DNA from: Acidovorax radicis N35
GTDB lineage: Bacteria > Pseudomonadota > Gammaproteobacteria > Burkholderiales > Burkholderiaceae_C
Assembly (NCBI RefSeq): GCF_000204195.1
Contig: NZ_AFBG01000019.1
Location: forward strand, 558,001-622,000
Direction: 5' to 3'
DNA: 64,000 bases
The notes under the pieces are model-generated. The model made no database searches. It worked only from the letters and a program-made list of their open reading frames with translations, and had not been told where the DNA came from. How positions within the stretch are numbered: the first letter of the stretch is position 1; every line of letters starts with the position of its first letter. This document shows, in pieces, positions 34,510 through 43,498 of the stretch. The position numbers and the translations under genes were made by a program.

Positions 34510-34958
34510 GGTGCAGACCTGTAGGGCTTCCACGTGGTCCACGTGACCGCTGTCACTCCGTCTTTGCTGACCTCCACGGTGACCCTCGCGGCACGCAAAG
34601 GCGCCCCCTGCGCCGGACGGCCACTCTCTTCCATCAGCGGAACCTGTTCAGGCGTCACCTGAATGCGCCAATGCCAAACGCCCGACTGACCGGAGTCCTG
34701 CCGCATCAAATCTTCGGCAAAGGTTCCAGCGGCCAACGCCGACCGGGCCACCAGGGATGCCTCCACGCGAGCCTCTACGTCCACCACATTCTTGGAGCCT
34801 TGCCCCACGCTTCGATAAAGGCTTGCCAGCGCGATGGAAGCGATTGCCATGGCCACCAGGGCCTCCAACAAACTAAAACCCCACTGCTTCCGAGGCACTC
34901 GCCTGAATGATGGGAGAGGCAGATCAAACAGAGGCGTCAAACGGCACGTCACGGTCAT
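34506..34958 (-). CDS. gspI: type II secretion minor pseudopilin GspI
   Basis: 150 residues. Leader, then the prepilin cleavage site WG|FSLLEALVAMAIASIALASLY and a small C-terminal domain (WHWRIQVTPEQ, VTVEVSKDGVTAVTWTTWKPYR). The leader of about 27 residues is long for a pseudopilin; no later start precedes the cleavage site except internal non-ATG codons. ATGA overlaps join it to gspH and gspJ. Part of the pseudopilus tip. Confidence 0.87.
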   Translation of the reverse strand: MTVTCRLTPLFDLPLPSFRRVPRKQWGFSLLEALVAMAIASIALASLYRSVGQGSKNVVDVEARVEASLVARSALAAGTFAEDLMRQDSGQSGVWHWRIQVTPEQVPLMEESGRPAQGAPLRAARVTVEVSKDGVTAVTWTTWKPYRSAP

Positions 34959-35449
34959 GACTGGGGCACGGCCATGCCTTGCTCCACGGTTCCAAGCAGC
35001 CAGTTCACACGAAAGGTGACACCCTGCCCACCTCGCAGCACTGCAAGCCGCCCACCGCGAGCTCCACCGTCAGAATTGAACACAAAAATTGGCTCTCCGG
35101 CTGCCACCGCGCCCTTGCCAGACCGAGGGTTGCGCTCGATGGCCTCCCACTGGACCACCAGTGATTCCGGCACCCCCAGAGACTCCCGACCATCCACCAC
35201 CAACTTGCGAATTTCTGGCTGGTAGGTCACGGTCACCGACCGCCCCTCCTGGACGCTGAGTGCGCGCGCCTTGTTGAGCTGGCTGGACACATCCCGTACC
35301 GTCTGGTTGTAGCGCGACCGCTCCATGAATGCCTGTCCTCCAGCTCCCACCACCGAAACGGTAATAGCAGCCAGCACCAGTACAACCAGCAGCTCCAGCA
35401 GGGTGAAACCACGGGAGCGGAAGGCTAGCGCCGACGAACGGCGTCTCAT
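34955..35449 (-). CDS. gspH: type II secretion minor pseudopilin GspH
   Basis: 164 residues. Prepilin site RG|FTLLELLVVLVLAAITVSVVG after a 13-residue basic leader, then a GspH/FimT-like beta-sandwich (NKARALSVQEGRSVTVTYQPEIRKLVV, FNSDGGARGGRLAVLRGGQGVTFRVNWLLGTV). The ATG at 35449 is used; a GTG at 35473 would add eight residues. Neither has a strong ribosome site. Confidence 0.88.
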   Translation of the reverse strand: MRRRSSALAFRSRGFTLLELLVVLVLAAITVSVVGAGGQAFMERSRYNQTVRDVSSQLNKARALSVQEGRSVTVTYQPEIRKLVVDGRESLGVPESLVVQWEAIERNPRSGKGAVAAGEPIFVFNSDGGARGGRLAVLRGGQGVTFRVNWLLGTVEQGMAVPQS

Positions 35450-35500
35450 GCGAGGCAAGTTACTGGACAGCACTGCAAGGTGACAAACGCGAGAGGACGG

Positions 35501-35944
35501 TCAGTTGAAAACGTCCGCGCTCTCACCATCACCACCCGGCTTGGCATCTGCCCCCAAAGAGAACACGTCCGGCCCACCATTACGCCCCGGGTTCTTGTAC
35601 AGGTAGGCAGCGCCCCAAGGATCGGAAGGCAGGCCCTTCTTCAGGTATGGGCCATTCCATCCCTGGGCCGTCGCGGGCCGGTCCGCCAGAGCGCGCAACC
35701 CTTCGGCGTCATTGGGATAACGGCCCACATCCAATTTAAAAAGGTCCAGGCTCTGCTCAATTTCCGAGATTTGAATACGGGCTGTCTTGGACTTGGCGCC
35801 GCCGAGCTGATCGAGCACTTTGGGCCCCACCAGCCCTGCAAGCAGCGTCAAGATCACCAGAACCACCAGCAGTTCAATCAGCGTGAAGCCCGAAGAGCGC
35901 TGCGCTCGTGCCATTACTTTGCGGCCAGAATTCTCTACATTCAT
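35501..35944 (-). CDS. gspG: type II secretion major pseudopilin GspG
   Basis: 147 residues. Prepilin site SG|FTLIELLVVLVILTLLAGLVGPKVLDQLGGAK, followed by the canonical GspG C-terminal domain (RIQISEIEQSLDLFKLDVGRYPNDAEGLRAL, GPYLKKGLPSDPWGAAYLYKNPGRNGGPDVFSLGADAKPGGDGESADV) with calcium-binding acidic residues at the end. The start at ATG 35944 gives a 19-residue leader; ATG 35914 would give nine. Main subunit of the pseudopilus. Confidence 0.93.
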   Translation of the reverse strand: MNVENSGRKVMARAQRSSGFTLIELLVVLVILTLLAGLVGPKVLDQLGGAKSKTARIQISEIEQSLDLFKLDVGRYPNDAEGLRALADRPATAQGWNGPYLKKGLPSDPWGAAYLYKNPGRNGGPDVFSLGADAKPGGDGESADVFN

Positions 35945-35970
35945 ATCAAAATCTCTCAAACAATTCACAA

Positions 35971-37179
35971 TCAAATCGTGTCGTTAATCGACAAGACACC
36001 GCCCAAAATTGCAATAATGATGAATGCAACCAAGGCCCCCAAAACAATAATGATCAAGGGTTCCATGGCCGCCAAAACACGCCCCATGGTGCGCCGACCT
36101 TCATCCTCGTAACGATCAGCCAGCCCCAGCAGGGTGATATCGAGTTGGCCGGTTTCCTCCGCAACACGAATAAGCTGCGGAGTGCTGGATTTAGCGAAGT
36201 ATTGCGACACAAACCCCGTGGAAAGCCGCTTTCCGGTTTTCACAATACCGACCAGGGGTTCAATATCCTTGCGCAATGCGGTATTGGTCAACGTGTCCAC
36301 CGCAATTCGCAAGGCATCCACCATCGGTACACCCCGCTGCAGCAGGATACCGAACGTCCGGAAATAGATAGCGAACTGCAGATTTCGCAACACCTTTCCG
36401 AACAGCGGAAGGTCCAACAGCACGCTATCCACACGCAAACGCCCTGTGGGCGTAGCACTCCAACGCGAGCCCAAGAACAGGACAACCGTTAAGCCTAACA
36501 GGATTGCCATCCAATGCGAGCGGATCAGATCACTGAGATCGACCACCAACCGAGTGGAGTAAGGCAGCTTGTCACCCATGGAGTCAAAAATCTCTCGAAA
36601 CTGGGGAACCACAAACGCCAGCAGAAGCACGACAGACATCACAGCAACCACCAACAGGATCACTGGGTACGTCATGGAAGAAATGACGTAGTTGCGCAAC
36701 TTGTCTTCCGCCTCCAGCTGCACCGTGAGTTCTTTGAGGACCACCGCCAACGAACCAGAGGTTTCCCCCGCCCGGATCAGGACGAGGTATTGGCGCCCCA
36801 GATCCCGCTCAAACGGTAGCAGCGACTGGTACAAGGACTTGCCGCCCCGCACCCCTTCCTCCACCTTGGCAATGAAGGCTTTGAGCCGCTCCGTGTTTGC
36901 GGTCTCTTTAAGCATGACCAGCGCCTTGTCGAGCGGCATGTTGGCCTGCTTGAGGTGCGCCATTTCGCGGCTGAACAAAAGTATCTCGCCGCGCTTGAGC
37001 TTGCCGCCCCGGCTTTGCTGTTCATCTTGGGCGACGGCAGCCGACTCGTCCGCAATACGAACCGGCGTCACGCCCTGCCCGATGAGCCGCAGCCGCGCAG
37101 CCTCCACGTTCAGCGCGCGAATCGTCCCTTGGCAAGCCTTGCCATCGGACGTGATTCCATCGTATTGAAATTCAATCAT
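35971..37179 (-). CDS. gspF: type II secretion inner-membrane platform protein GspF
   Basis: 402 residues, two homologous cytoplasmic four-helix domains and three membrane helices (VILLVVAVMSVVLLLAFVVPQF; WMAILLGLTVVLFLGSRW; LIIIVLGALVAFIIIAILGG). Seen: FSREMAHLKQANMPLDKALVML, LVLIRAGETSGSLAVVLKEL, FGILLQRGVPMVDALRIA, RVAEETGQLDITLL. It anchors the assembly ATPase and pseudopilus base. Overlaps gspE by 8 bp. Confidence 0.93.
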   Translation of the reverse strand: MIEFQYDGITSDGKACQGTIRALNVEAARLRLIGQGVTPVRIADESAAVAQDEQQSRGGKLKRGEILLFSREMAHLKQANMPLDKALVMLKETANTERLKAFIAKVEEGVRGGKSLYQSLLPFERDLGRQYLVLIRAGETSGSLAVVLKELTVQLEAEDKLRNYVISSMTYPVILLVVAVMSVVLLLAFVVPQFREIFDSMGDKLPYSTRLVVDLSDLIRSHWMAILLGLTVVLFLGSRWSATPTGRLRVDSVLLDLPLFGKVLRNLQFAIYFRTFGILLQRGVPMVDALRIAVDTLTNTALRKDIEPLVGIVKTGKRLSTGFVSQYFAKSSTPQLIRVAEETGQLDITLLGLADRYEDEGRRTMGRVLAAMEPLIIIVLGALVAFIIIAILGGVLSINDTI

Positions 37180-38890
37180 TTTGACGCGCGACGCGCAGGA
37201 CTTCTTCTGCCGTTGTCAAACCCTTGAAGACCTTGGTGGCGCCATCCTGCAACAAGTTCCCCCCGGCATAGGCGCCGTCTCCGCTCCCCAGCGAAGAACC
37301 TCTTTCAAGAACCACCTTCTTCACGTCTTCCGTCATGACCAGCAACTCATGAACGGCCAAACGCCCCCGGTAGCCGGTGCCCCGACAGGCAGGACAGCCG
37401 ACGGACCGATAAATGGTCTGGCCCTCTTCCATGGCCACACCCAGGGACGCTGCGGCGGCTTGTGCCTGGTCTGGCAACAGAGGCGCCTTGCATTCCTCGC
37501 ACAGCTTGCGCACCAGGCGCTGGGCCAACACGCCGATCACAGACGCCGTGATCAGATAGGGCTCCACGCCCATGTTGATGAGCCGAACAATGGCCCCGAG
37601 CGCGCTATTGGTATGCAGCGTGGACATGACCAAATGACCCGTCAACGCCGCCTGGACCGCAATCTCAGCGGTTTCACCATCGCGCATTTCGCCGATCATG
37701 ATGACATCAGGATCCTGGCGGAGAAAGGAGCGAAGCACCTTGGCAAAGGTAAGTCCGATCTGAGGCTGAACCTGCACCTGATTGAGCCACTGCAGCCGGT
37801 ATTCGACCGGATCTTCCACCGTCAGGATCTTGAGGTTCTCACCCTCCAGCTCTTGCATCGAGGCATACAGCGTAGTGGATTTCCCGGAACCCGTGGGGCC
37901 TGTCACCAGAAAGATGCCGTGGGGCACACTGAGCAACTGGCGCATGGTTTTGAGCGTGGGCGGCGTGAAGTGCAGGCTTTCCAGCGAGAGCAGGTCAAAG
38001 TTTTTTTCCAGCAAGCGCATGACGACCGATTCGCCAAACATGGTGGGAATGGTGGACACGCGAGAGTCCATTTCCTTGCCATGCACACGCAGCTTGGTCC
38101 GCCCATCCTGAGGCATGCGGCGTTCCGCGATATCGAGCTGCGAAAGTATCTTGATACGGGACACGACGGCTGGCGCATCCTTGTTGTCAATCTCGTCTAT
38201 GGGATACAACTCCCCATCCACCCGTATGCGCACCACCGATTTTTCTTCGTAGGTTTCGATGTGAATGTCAGAGGCCTGCGCCGCCACGGCCTGGGACAGA
38301 ATATGGCTCACGCGCTGGATAATGGGCGCCTCCGAGGCCATATCCCTCAGGTGCTCAATGAACTCCGAAGCCTCGAACTGGTCAGCAACGACCTCTCCGT
38401 CTGGCTCCGACTCCTGGACGTACCAGGCGTTGAGCTGATTGGATATTTCGGACTCAAGACCAAAAAAGACCCTGGGAGCAGCCCCAAAGACCAGGCGCAA
38501 TGCATCGCGCAATGCGGCGCTTTTCGGATCTACCGACGCAAAATCAGGCGTGGACTCGGCATCCTCCGCGTTTCCCAAGGGAAGCAGATTGTTGGCCAGC
38601 AAAAAACTGGTATTCAACCGCGATGTATCCGGTTTTTCCTTCGGGAAGGCGTCCTGGCGCACCAAGGGCAACCCTGCCTGCCGGGACAATGCAGAGTACA
38701 CGTCAATCTCAGACACCAGCCCCAAGCTGATAAGCAGACGCCCCAGACGCCCGCCCATGGAACGCTGAACCTCAAGCGCCCTCTCCAGGTCATTGCGTGA
38801 CAATTTCTGGTCCGCAAGGAGCATCTCCCCGAGCCTGGGCGCAGCGAGGTCAACGCTTTCCACTTCACCAACTTCAGCCGAGAGCTTCAT
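37172..38890 (-). CDS. gspE: type II secretion ATPase GspE
   Basis: 572 residues. The N-terminal MshEN-like domain binds GspL (GEMLLADQKLSRNDLERALEVQRSMGGRLGRLLISLGLV). The ATPase has Walker A GPTGSGKST, the Asp box ILTVEDPVEY, Walker B DVIMIGEMRDGET and the His box STLHTNSA. A four-cysteine zinc site is CEECKAPLLP...CPACRGTGYRGR. First gene of the operon; the ATG at 38890 follows a 71-bp gap. Powers pseudopilus assembly. Confidence 0.94.
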   Translation of the reverse strand: MKLSAEVGEVESVDLAAPRLGEMLLADQKLSRNDLERALEVQRSMGGRLGRLLISLGLVSEIDVYSALSRQAGLPLVRQDAFPKEKPDTSRLNTSFLLANNLLPLGNAEDAESTPDFASVDPKSAALRDALRLVFGAAPRVFFGLESEISNQLNAWYVQESEPDGEVVADQFEASEFIEHLRDMASEAPIIQRVSHILSQAVAAQASDIHIETYEEKSVVRIRVDGELYPIDEIDNKDAPAVVSRIKILSQLDIAERRMPQDGRTKLRVHGKEMDSRVSTIPTMFGESVVMRLLEKNFDLLSLESLHFTPPTLKTMRQLLSVPHGIFLVTGPTGSGKSTTLYASMQELEGENLKILTVEDPVEYRLQWLNQVQVQPQIGLTFAKVLRSFLRQDPDVIMIGEMRDGETAEIAVQAALTGHLVMSTLHTNSALGAIVRLINMGVEPYLITASVIGVLAQRLVRKLCEECKAPLLPDQAQAAAASLGVAMEEGQTIYRSVGCPACRGTGYRGRLAVHELLVMTEDVKKVVLERGSSLGSGDGAYAGGNLLQDGATKVFKGLTTAEEVLRVARQND

Positions 38891-38961
38891 TACTAACGCC
38901 TTTGAACATTCTTCCAACCACCAAATAGCCGGGGACGATGCATATCACCCAAAGAATCGAA

Positions 38962-40014
38962 CTACTTGAACCACAACAAACAGCGGCTTATTCGATCCAG
39001 TTCGGGGCCCACATAATATTGTCGATATCCCACCATCCTCACCCAGAAGGGCCGGCCTCTCCACGCAAGGTATTCTGACACGTAGCCCCCATCCAACCCC
39101 ACGGCTCGCAATCGCAGTTGCAGTGCCTGCGCCTGCAAGTAGGTAGCGCCTCCGAGCACCCTGACGCGCCCAACGATCCCTGCGCCATTCGTCAATAGAC
39201 GCAGCAAGCGTGTCTTCAGGCTGCGGTCTTTGGCGCCCACCTGGTTGGCACCATGCTGACGGTACAGGATCAGTGGCGCTGGCACGAAACGGCGACGGCC
39301 ACTCCCGCTCACCAAGCCGCACCACCAGTCATGCATGATGGTCTCGCGCGGCAAGGGCAAGGCCATTTGCAACAGGGTGCGATTCACCATCATCGTGCAT
39401 CCCGTCACCTGATTCACACTGAGAAGTGAAAGCGGCGAACACTGCCGAGGATCCATGCGCTGGTATCTGGCGAAGGAGTCCGAGATGACATTCAGACTCT
39501 CATCGACGACCGTCAGGTCGGTATGCACCAGGCAGGGCAACCCTTCACCCCCCTCTTCCTCCATCCGCACCATTTCGTTCAAGCATCGCTCAATTTTTTG
39601 AGGAAGCCAGACATCGTCCTGGTCCGAGAAAGCAACCCATCCCGCCTGCCCGTCTTGCAGGCTGGCCACCATGAGGTTCTCAAAGTTCCGGACCACTCCT
39701 TGCCCGGAATGGGGATTGGGCACCACTACCAAACGCCCCTCGAAGCGCGCCCGATAGTTCTCCAAAATCTCAAGCGTCGCATCCGAAGATCCATCATCAC
39801 TGACCAAGACGCGAAAATTCTGGTGCGTCTGGGCCAGTAGGGAATCGAGCTGGGCATGGAGATATTTCGACCCGTTGTATGTCGCCAGCAGCACATCCAC
39901 CAGGGGCTGTGCGGACGGGACAGCCCCGGCCAACCCGCTGTGCAAGGCTGATCCATCCCTCGGGGCAATCACACTACGCCTGTACCTGTTGTCGCCGTGC
40001 GATGGGGTTGGCAT
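38962..40014 (-). CDS. family 2 glycosyltransferase (rhamnosyltransferase-like)
   Basis: 350 residues, GT-A fold: DVLLATYNGSKYLHAQLDSLLAQTHQNFRVLVSDDGSSDAT, metal site VAFSDQDDVWLPQKI and the acceptor-side MHDWWCGLV with LILYRQHGANQVGA, a set common in rhamnosyltransferases of rhamnan or O-antigen loci. It overlaps the preceding glycosyltransferase gene by 46 bp and ends 71 bp before gspE. With dTDP-rhamnose genes just upstream it probably transfers rhamnose to a lipid-linked glycan. Confidence 0.86.
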   Translation of the reverse strand: MPTPSHGDNRYRRSVIAPRDGSALHSGLAGAVPSAQPLVDVLLATYNGSKYLHAQLDSLLAQTHQNFRVLVSDDGSSDATLEILENYRARFEGRLVVVPNPHSGQGVVRNFENLMVASLQDGQAGWVAFSDQDDVWLPQKIERCLNEMVRMEEEGGEGLPCLVHTDLTVVDESLNVISDSFARYQRMDPRQCSPLSLLSVNQVTGCTMMVNRTLLQMALPLPRETIMHDWWCGLVSGSGRRRFVPAPLILYRQHGANQVGAKDRSLKTRLLRLLTNGAGIVGRVRVLGGATYLQAQALQLRLRAVGLDGGYVSEYLAWRGRPFWVRMVGYRQYYVGPELDRISRCLLWFK

Positions 40015-41159
40015 TCCGAATGCATCAGTGCTTCATAGGCATCTGTGATTCCATCCCATGTGTAGTGCTCTGCCACGATGTCGCGGGCACGCTGGCTTCG
40101 CTGCGGCAGCATGGCTTCCGACTGATCCACCACAAGGTCCAAGCAGCGAGCGAGTTGCTCGGGGGTCTCGAAGTAGTCGGCCGCATCGCGTGCCACTTCG
40201 CGATTGAACGGGTTGTCATGCGCAATGACCCAGTTTCCACAGGCCAGCGCCTCCAGAAGCGAAGGGTTCGTCCCGCCCACCGAGTGGCCGTGCAGGTAGC
40301 AGGCCGCATGCACACGCAGGCTCGCGAGCTGCCCTGCATCGTAGATGCCGCCAACAAAACGCACACGCTCACTGGCCTGCTGCCGCAATTGTTGCTGATA
40401 GGCCGTGGCACCAGACACGTCTCCCACGATGACCAGCGGCCAATCACCGCCATGCATCCCATAACCCTGGATGATTTCAAGGATATGGTTTTCTGGCTCT
40501 GGCCGCGCCACGACCAGCATGTACCGATGGGCCTGAAGCCCCCACACAGACAGCAAGGAAGGGTCTGCATCCTGGTCTTGCACCAATTCAGCACCATAGG
40601 CAATGAAACTTGACGGCGCTCCCTTGGGATAGGTCTGGCGGAACCTCTGTGCAATGGCCTCGGCATCTGCGATGAGGCGTGTGGCAACCCGGCTGGCCAC
40701 CCACTCCATGCAACGCAGGTAAATGCGCGCGCCCCGCCCCCATTTGCTGCGGGCCCATTCCAGTCCGTCTACGTTGATCCAGACCGGAACCCCAAAAACC
40801 CGGGGCCACCAGCAGGCCCACGCAGCGCCGTAACCCAGCATGTAAACCAGATCGTATCCCCGGCGGGCGTCCCACAGGCAGGCACAATCGTAGGCCAGGA
40901 CCGAGGCAGCCCCCCACTGGGGTCGGCGCTTGTGGCACACGCGAACACCTTGGTAGAAGGTGTCTGCGACGGACGACTCGCTGGATTCTGCATACACAGT
41001 GACCTCGTGGCCACGCGCCACCAGGCGTGTCGAAAGCTGTTCGGCGAATGTCTCGAAACCACCATAACTTGCGGGAATGCCCCTGGCGCCCAACAGGGCG
41101 ATCCGCAGCTTGGCAGGACCGCCCGAAGGACCGGTCACAGGCCCCAACGCCGTCGTCAA
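39969..41159 (-). CDS. DUF1972-type glycosyltransferase (GT4)
   Basis: 396 residues: the N-terminal DUF1972 signature IALLGARGIPASYGGFETFAEQLSTRLVARGHEVTVYAES, DGLEWARSKWG, and a GT4 C-terminal part with VARPEPENHILEIIQGY and GHSVGGTNPSLLEALACGNWVIAHDN (donor-binding EX7E-like region). Many homologues are rhamnosyltransferases beside rml genes. The open frame begins with TTG at 41159, overlapping the rmlC stop as TTGA; a GTG about seven codons in is the alternative. Retaining GT-B enzyme in the cytoplasm. Confidence 0.85.
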   Translation of the reverse strand: MTTALGPVTGPSGGPAKLRIALLGARGIPASYGGFETFAEQLSTRLVARGHEVTVYAESSESSVADTFYQGVRVCHKRRPQWGAASVLAYDCACLWDARRGYDLVYMLGYGAAWACWWPRVFGVPVWINVDGLEWARSKWGRGARIYLRCMEWVASRVATRLIADAEAIAQRFRQTYPKGAPSSFIAYGAELVQDQDADPSLLSVWGLQAHRYMLVVARPEPENHILEIIQGYGMHGGDWPLVIVGDVSGATAYQQQLRQQASERVRFVGGIYDAGQLASLRVHAACYLHGHSVGGTNPSLLEALACGNWVIAHDNPFNREVARDAADYFETPEQLARCLDLVVDQSEAMLPQRSQRARDIVAEHYTWDGITDAYEALMHSECQPHRTATTGTGVV

Positions 41160-41701
41160 AGGTCTGCCTCAGCGAACCAGCGCCCCGCCTGATCTTTTGC
41201 CGAAAGCTGAATGGAGGCCTCCACAGCAGGCCAGGCGATGGCAAGCTGTGGATCGTCCCAGCGAATGCAGCGCTCGTGCTCCGGGCTGTAGTAGTCGGTG
41301 GTCTTGTAGAGGAAGTCTGCCGATTCGGACAACACCAAAAAACCATGGGCAAGCCCCGGCGGCACCCAAAGCTGCCGGTGGTTGTCTTCGGTCAGTAGCG
41401 CCCCTACCCACTGACCAAAGGTAGGCGAACCCTTGCGGATATCGACCGCCACGTCAAACGCAGCGCCGCGCACCACCCGCACGAGCTTGCCCTGCGCCCT
41501 GGGGGGCAACTGGTAGTGCAGGCCGCGCAGCACGCCCTGGCTGCTGCGGCTGTGGTTGTCCTGCACAAATTCGCACTCGACACCCGTGGCCTCACGAAAG
41601 GCCTGCTGGTTGAAGCTTTCGTAGAAAAAGCCACGGCTGTCGCCGAACACCTTGGGTTCGATGAGGACAACGTCTGGAATGGATTGCCGGATGGAGTGCA
41701 T
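41156..41701 (-). CDS. rmlC: dTDP-4-dehydrorhamnose 3,5-epimerase
   Basis: 181-residue cupin. Seen: EPKVFGDSRGFFYESFNQ, FVQDNHSRSSQGVLRGLHYQ (catalytic His region), VRGAAFDVAVDIRKGSPTFG, WVPPGLAHGFLVLSE and FLYKTTDYYSPEHERCIRWDDP. It epimerises C3 and C5 of the 4-keto sugar from RmlB for RmlD. It follows rmlA by 7 bp. Confidence 0.95.
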   Translation of the reverse strand: MHSIRQSIPDVVLIEPKVFGDSRGFFYESFNQQAFREATGVECEFVQDNHSRSSQGVLRGLHYQLPPRAQGKLVRVVRGAAFDVAVDIRKGSPTFGQWVGALLTEDNHRQLWVPPGLAHGFLVLSESADFLYKTTDYYSPEHERCIRWDDPQLAIAWPAVEASIQLSAKDQAGRWFAEADL

Positions 41702-41708
41702 GGGGTGA

Positions 41709-42593
41709 TCAATAGACTTTGTCGTTCAGCAGGCGCTGGAGGTACTGGCCGTAACCGTTCTTGGCAAGAGGCTGTGCCAGGCGCTCCAGCTGGGCGCTGT
41801 CAATCCAGCCGGAACGCCACGCAATTTCCTCGGGGCAGGCGATCTTGAGGCCCTGGCGATGCTCCAGCGTCGCAATGAACTGGCTGGCCTCCAGCAGGCT
41901 TTCGTGGGTGCCGGTATCCAGCCAGGCATAGCCACGGCCCATGATCTCGACGTTCAGTTGCCCCTGCTCCAGGTACAGCCGGTTCAGGTCGGTGATTTCG
42001 AGCTCGCCGCGTGGCGATGGCTTAAGGCTCCTGGCCATCTTTGCGACCTGGTTGTCGTAGAAGTACAGCCCGGTGACGGCATAGCTGCTCTTGGGTTGTG
42101 CAGGTTTTTCCTCCAGCGACAACACTTTGCCCTGGGCATCGAATTCGGCGACACCGTAGCGCTCCGGATCGTGCACATGGTAGGCAAACACGCTGGCACC
42201 CGCCGTGCGCTGCTGGGCACTGCCCAGCAATTCATGGAAATCGTGCCCATAGAAAATGTTGTCTCCAAGCACCAAGGCACTGGGTGCTCCATCCAGAAAA
42301 GACTCTCCGATCACAAACGCCTGCGCCAACCCGTCCGGGCTGGGCTGCACGGCGTATTGCAGGTTCAAGCCCCATTGGCTGCCGTCACCCAGCAGCTGTG
42401 CAAAACGCGGCGTGTCCTGCGGAGTGCTGATGACGAGGATGTCCCGGATGCCGGCGAGCATCAGCGTGCTCAGTGGGTAATAGATCATGGGCTTGTCGTA
42501 GACCGGCAGCAGCTGCTTGCTGATGGCCAACGTAGCCGGGTGCAGCCGAGTGCCGGAGCCTCCTGCGAGGATGATGCCTTTGCGTTGCGTCAT
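41709..42593 (-). CDS. rmlA: glucose-1-phosphate thymidylyltransferase
   Basis: 294 residues. [32 protein letters not shown] at the N terminus binds nucleotide, with [26 protein letters not shown] core and [15 protein letters not shown]. It makes dTDP-glucose from dTTP and glucose-1-phosphate. The ATG at 42593 sits at the family start, 14 bp after rmlD; the longer frame is not conserved-looking. Confidence 0.95.
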   Translation of the reverse strand: MTQRKGIILAGGSGTRLHPATLAISKQLLPVYDKPMIYYPLSTLMLAGIRDILVISTPQDTPRFAQLLGDGSQWGLNLQYAVQPSPDGLAQAFVIGESFLDGAPSALVLGDNIFYGHDFHELLGSAQQRTAGASVFAYHVHDPERYGVAEFDAQGKVLSLEEKPAQPKSSYAVTGLYFYDNQVAKMARSLKPSPRGELEITDLNRLYLEQGQLNVEIMGRGYAWLDTGTHESLLEASQFIATLEHRQGLKIACPEEIAWRSGWIDSAQLERLAQPLAKNGYGQYLQRLLNDKVY

Positions 42594-42607
42594 GGTCTGG
42601 GGTCCGT

Positions 42608-43498
42608 TCAGAGAATTTCCGTGAGCATGCGCGCCACACCGGTCTGCCAATGGGGCATCTGCAAGCCAAAAGTGGACTGCAGCTTGTGGGTGTTCAAGCG
42701 CGAATTTTGGGGGCGCACGGCAGGTGTCGGGAACGCGCTCGTAGGAACAGGCGCCACCTCTTTTGCTTTTATTTCGATAGCATGCTGCGCTTTCTGCGCC
42801 TGCGCCAACACGTATTTTGCGTACTCATTCCAGTTGGTCTCACCACCGGCCACGCAGTGGTACAGCCCGGCATCCTGCGGGCGCTGCTGCAGGTGGCGCA
42901 GCGCGTGGGCGGTCACATCGGCCAGCAGGTCGGCGCCGGTGGGTGCACCCCATTGGTCATCAATCACCGTCAGGCGCTCACGCTCTTGCGCCAACCGCAG
43001 CATGGTCTTGGCGAAATTACCGCCGCGCGCGGCATAGACCCAACTGGTGCGCAGGATGAGGTGCTTGACGCCCGACTGGACAATGAGCTGCTCGCCTTCG
43101 AGCTTGGTGCGGCCATACACACTCAGGGGCGCGGGCGCATCGGTTTCCACCCAGGGGCGGTTGCCGCTGCCGTCGAACACATAGTCGGTGCTGTAGTGCA
43201 CCAGCCAGGCACCCAGCTTCGCAGCCTCCTGCGCAATCGCGCCGGGGGTGGTGGCGTTCAACGTACGGGCGAAGTCACTCTCGCTCTCGGCCTTGTCCAC
43301 GGCAGTATGGGCTGAGGCATTGACGATGACGTCGGGACGGAGCGCACGCACCGTCTCGGCCACGCCGGCCGGATTGGAAAAGTCACCGCAGTGTTCCGTA
43401 GTGTCGAAGTCCAGTGCCGTGACTGTGCCCAGCACCGACAGGCTGCGTTGCAGCTCCCATCCCACCTGACCACCCTTGCCAAAGAGCAGGATGTTCAT
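42608..43498 (-). CDS. rmlD: dTDP-4-dehydrorhamnose reductase
   Basis: 296-residue [47 protein letters not shown] (YxxxK), [31 protein letters not shown]. It reduces the 4-keto group to give dTDP-L-rhamnose. The segment [16 protein letters not shown] (about residue 240) is longer than usual and its DNA may be a decayed R1 repeat. ATGA overlap with rmlB. Confidence 0.94.
   Translation of the reverse strand: MNILLFGKGGQVGWELQRSLSVLGTVTALDFDTTEHCGDFSNPAGVAETVRALRPDVIVNASAHTAVDKAESESDFARTLNATTPGAIAQEAAKLGAWLVHYSTDYVFDGSGNRPWVETDAPAPLSVYGRTKLEGEQLIVQSGVKHLILRTSWVYAARGGNFAKTMLRLAQERERLTVIDDQWGAPTGADLLADVTAHALRHLQQRPQDAGLYHCVAGGETNWNEYAKYVLAQAQKAQHAIEIKAKEVAPVPTSAFPTPAVRPQNSRLNTHKLQSTFGLQMPHWQTGVARMLTEIL
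42762..42810 (-). repeat. possible decayed R1 repeat inside rmlD
   Basis: On the minus strand GGCGCAGAAAGCGCAGCA leads into GCTATCGAAATAAAAGC, similar to the AAGCGC-AGCA-GCTAT end of R1 with weak arms. It coincides with a slightly extended loop in RmlD. Weak evidence. Confidence 0.3.
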
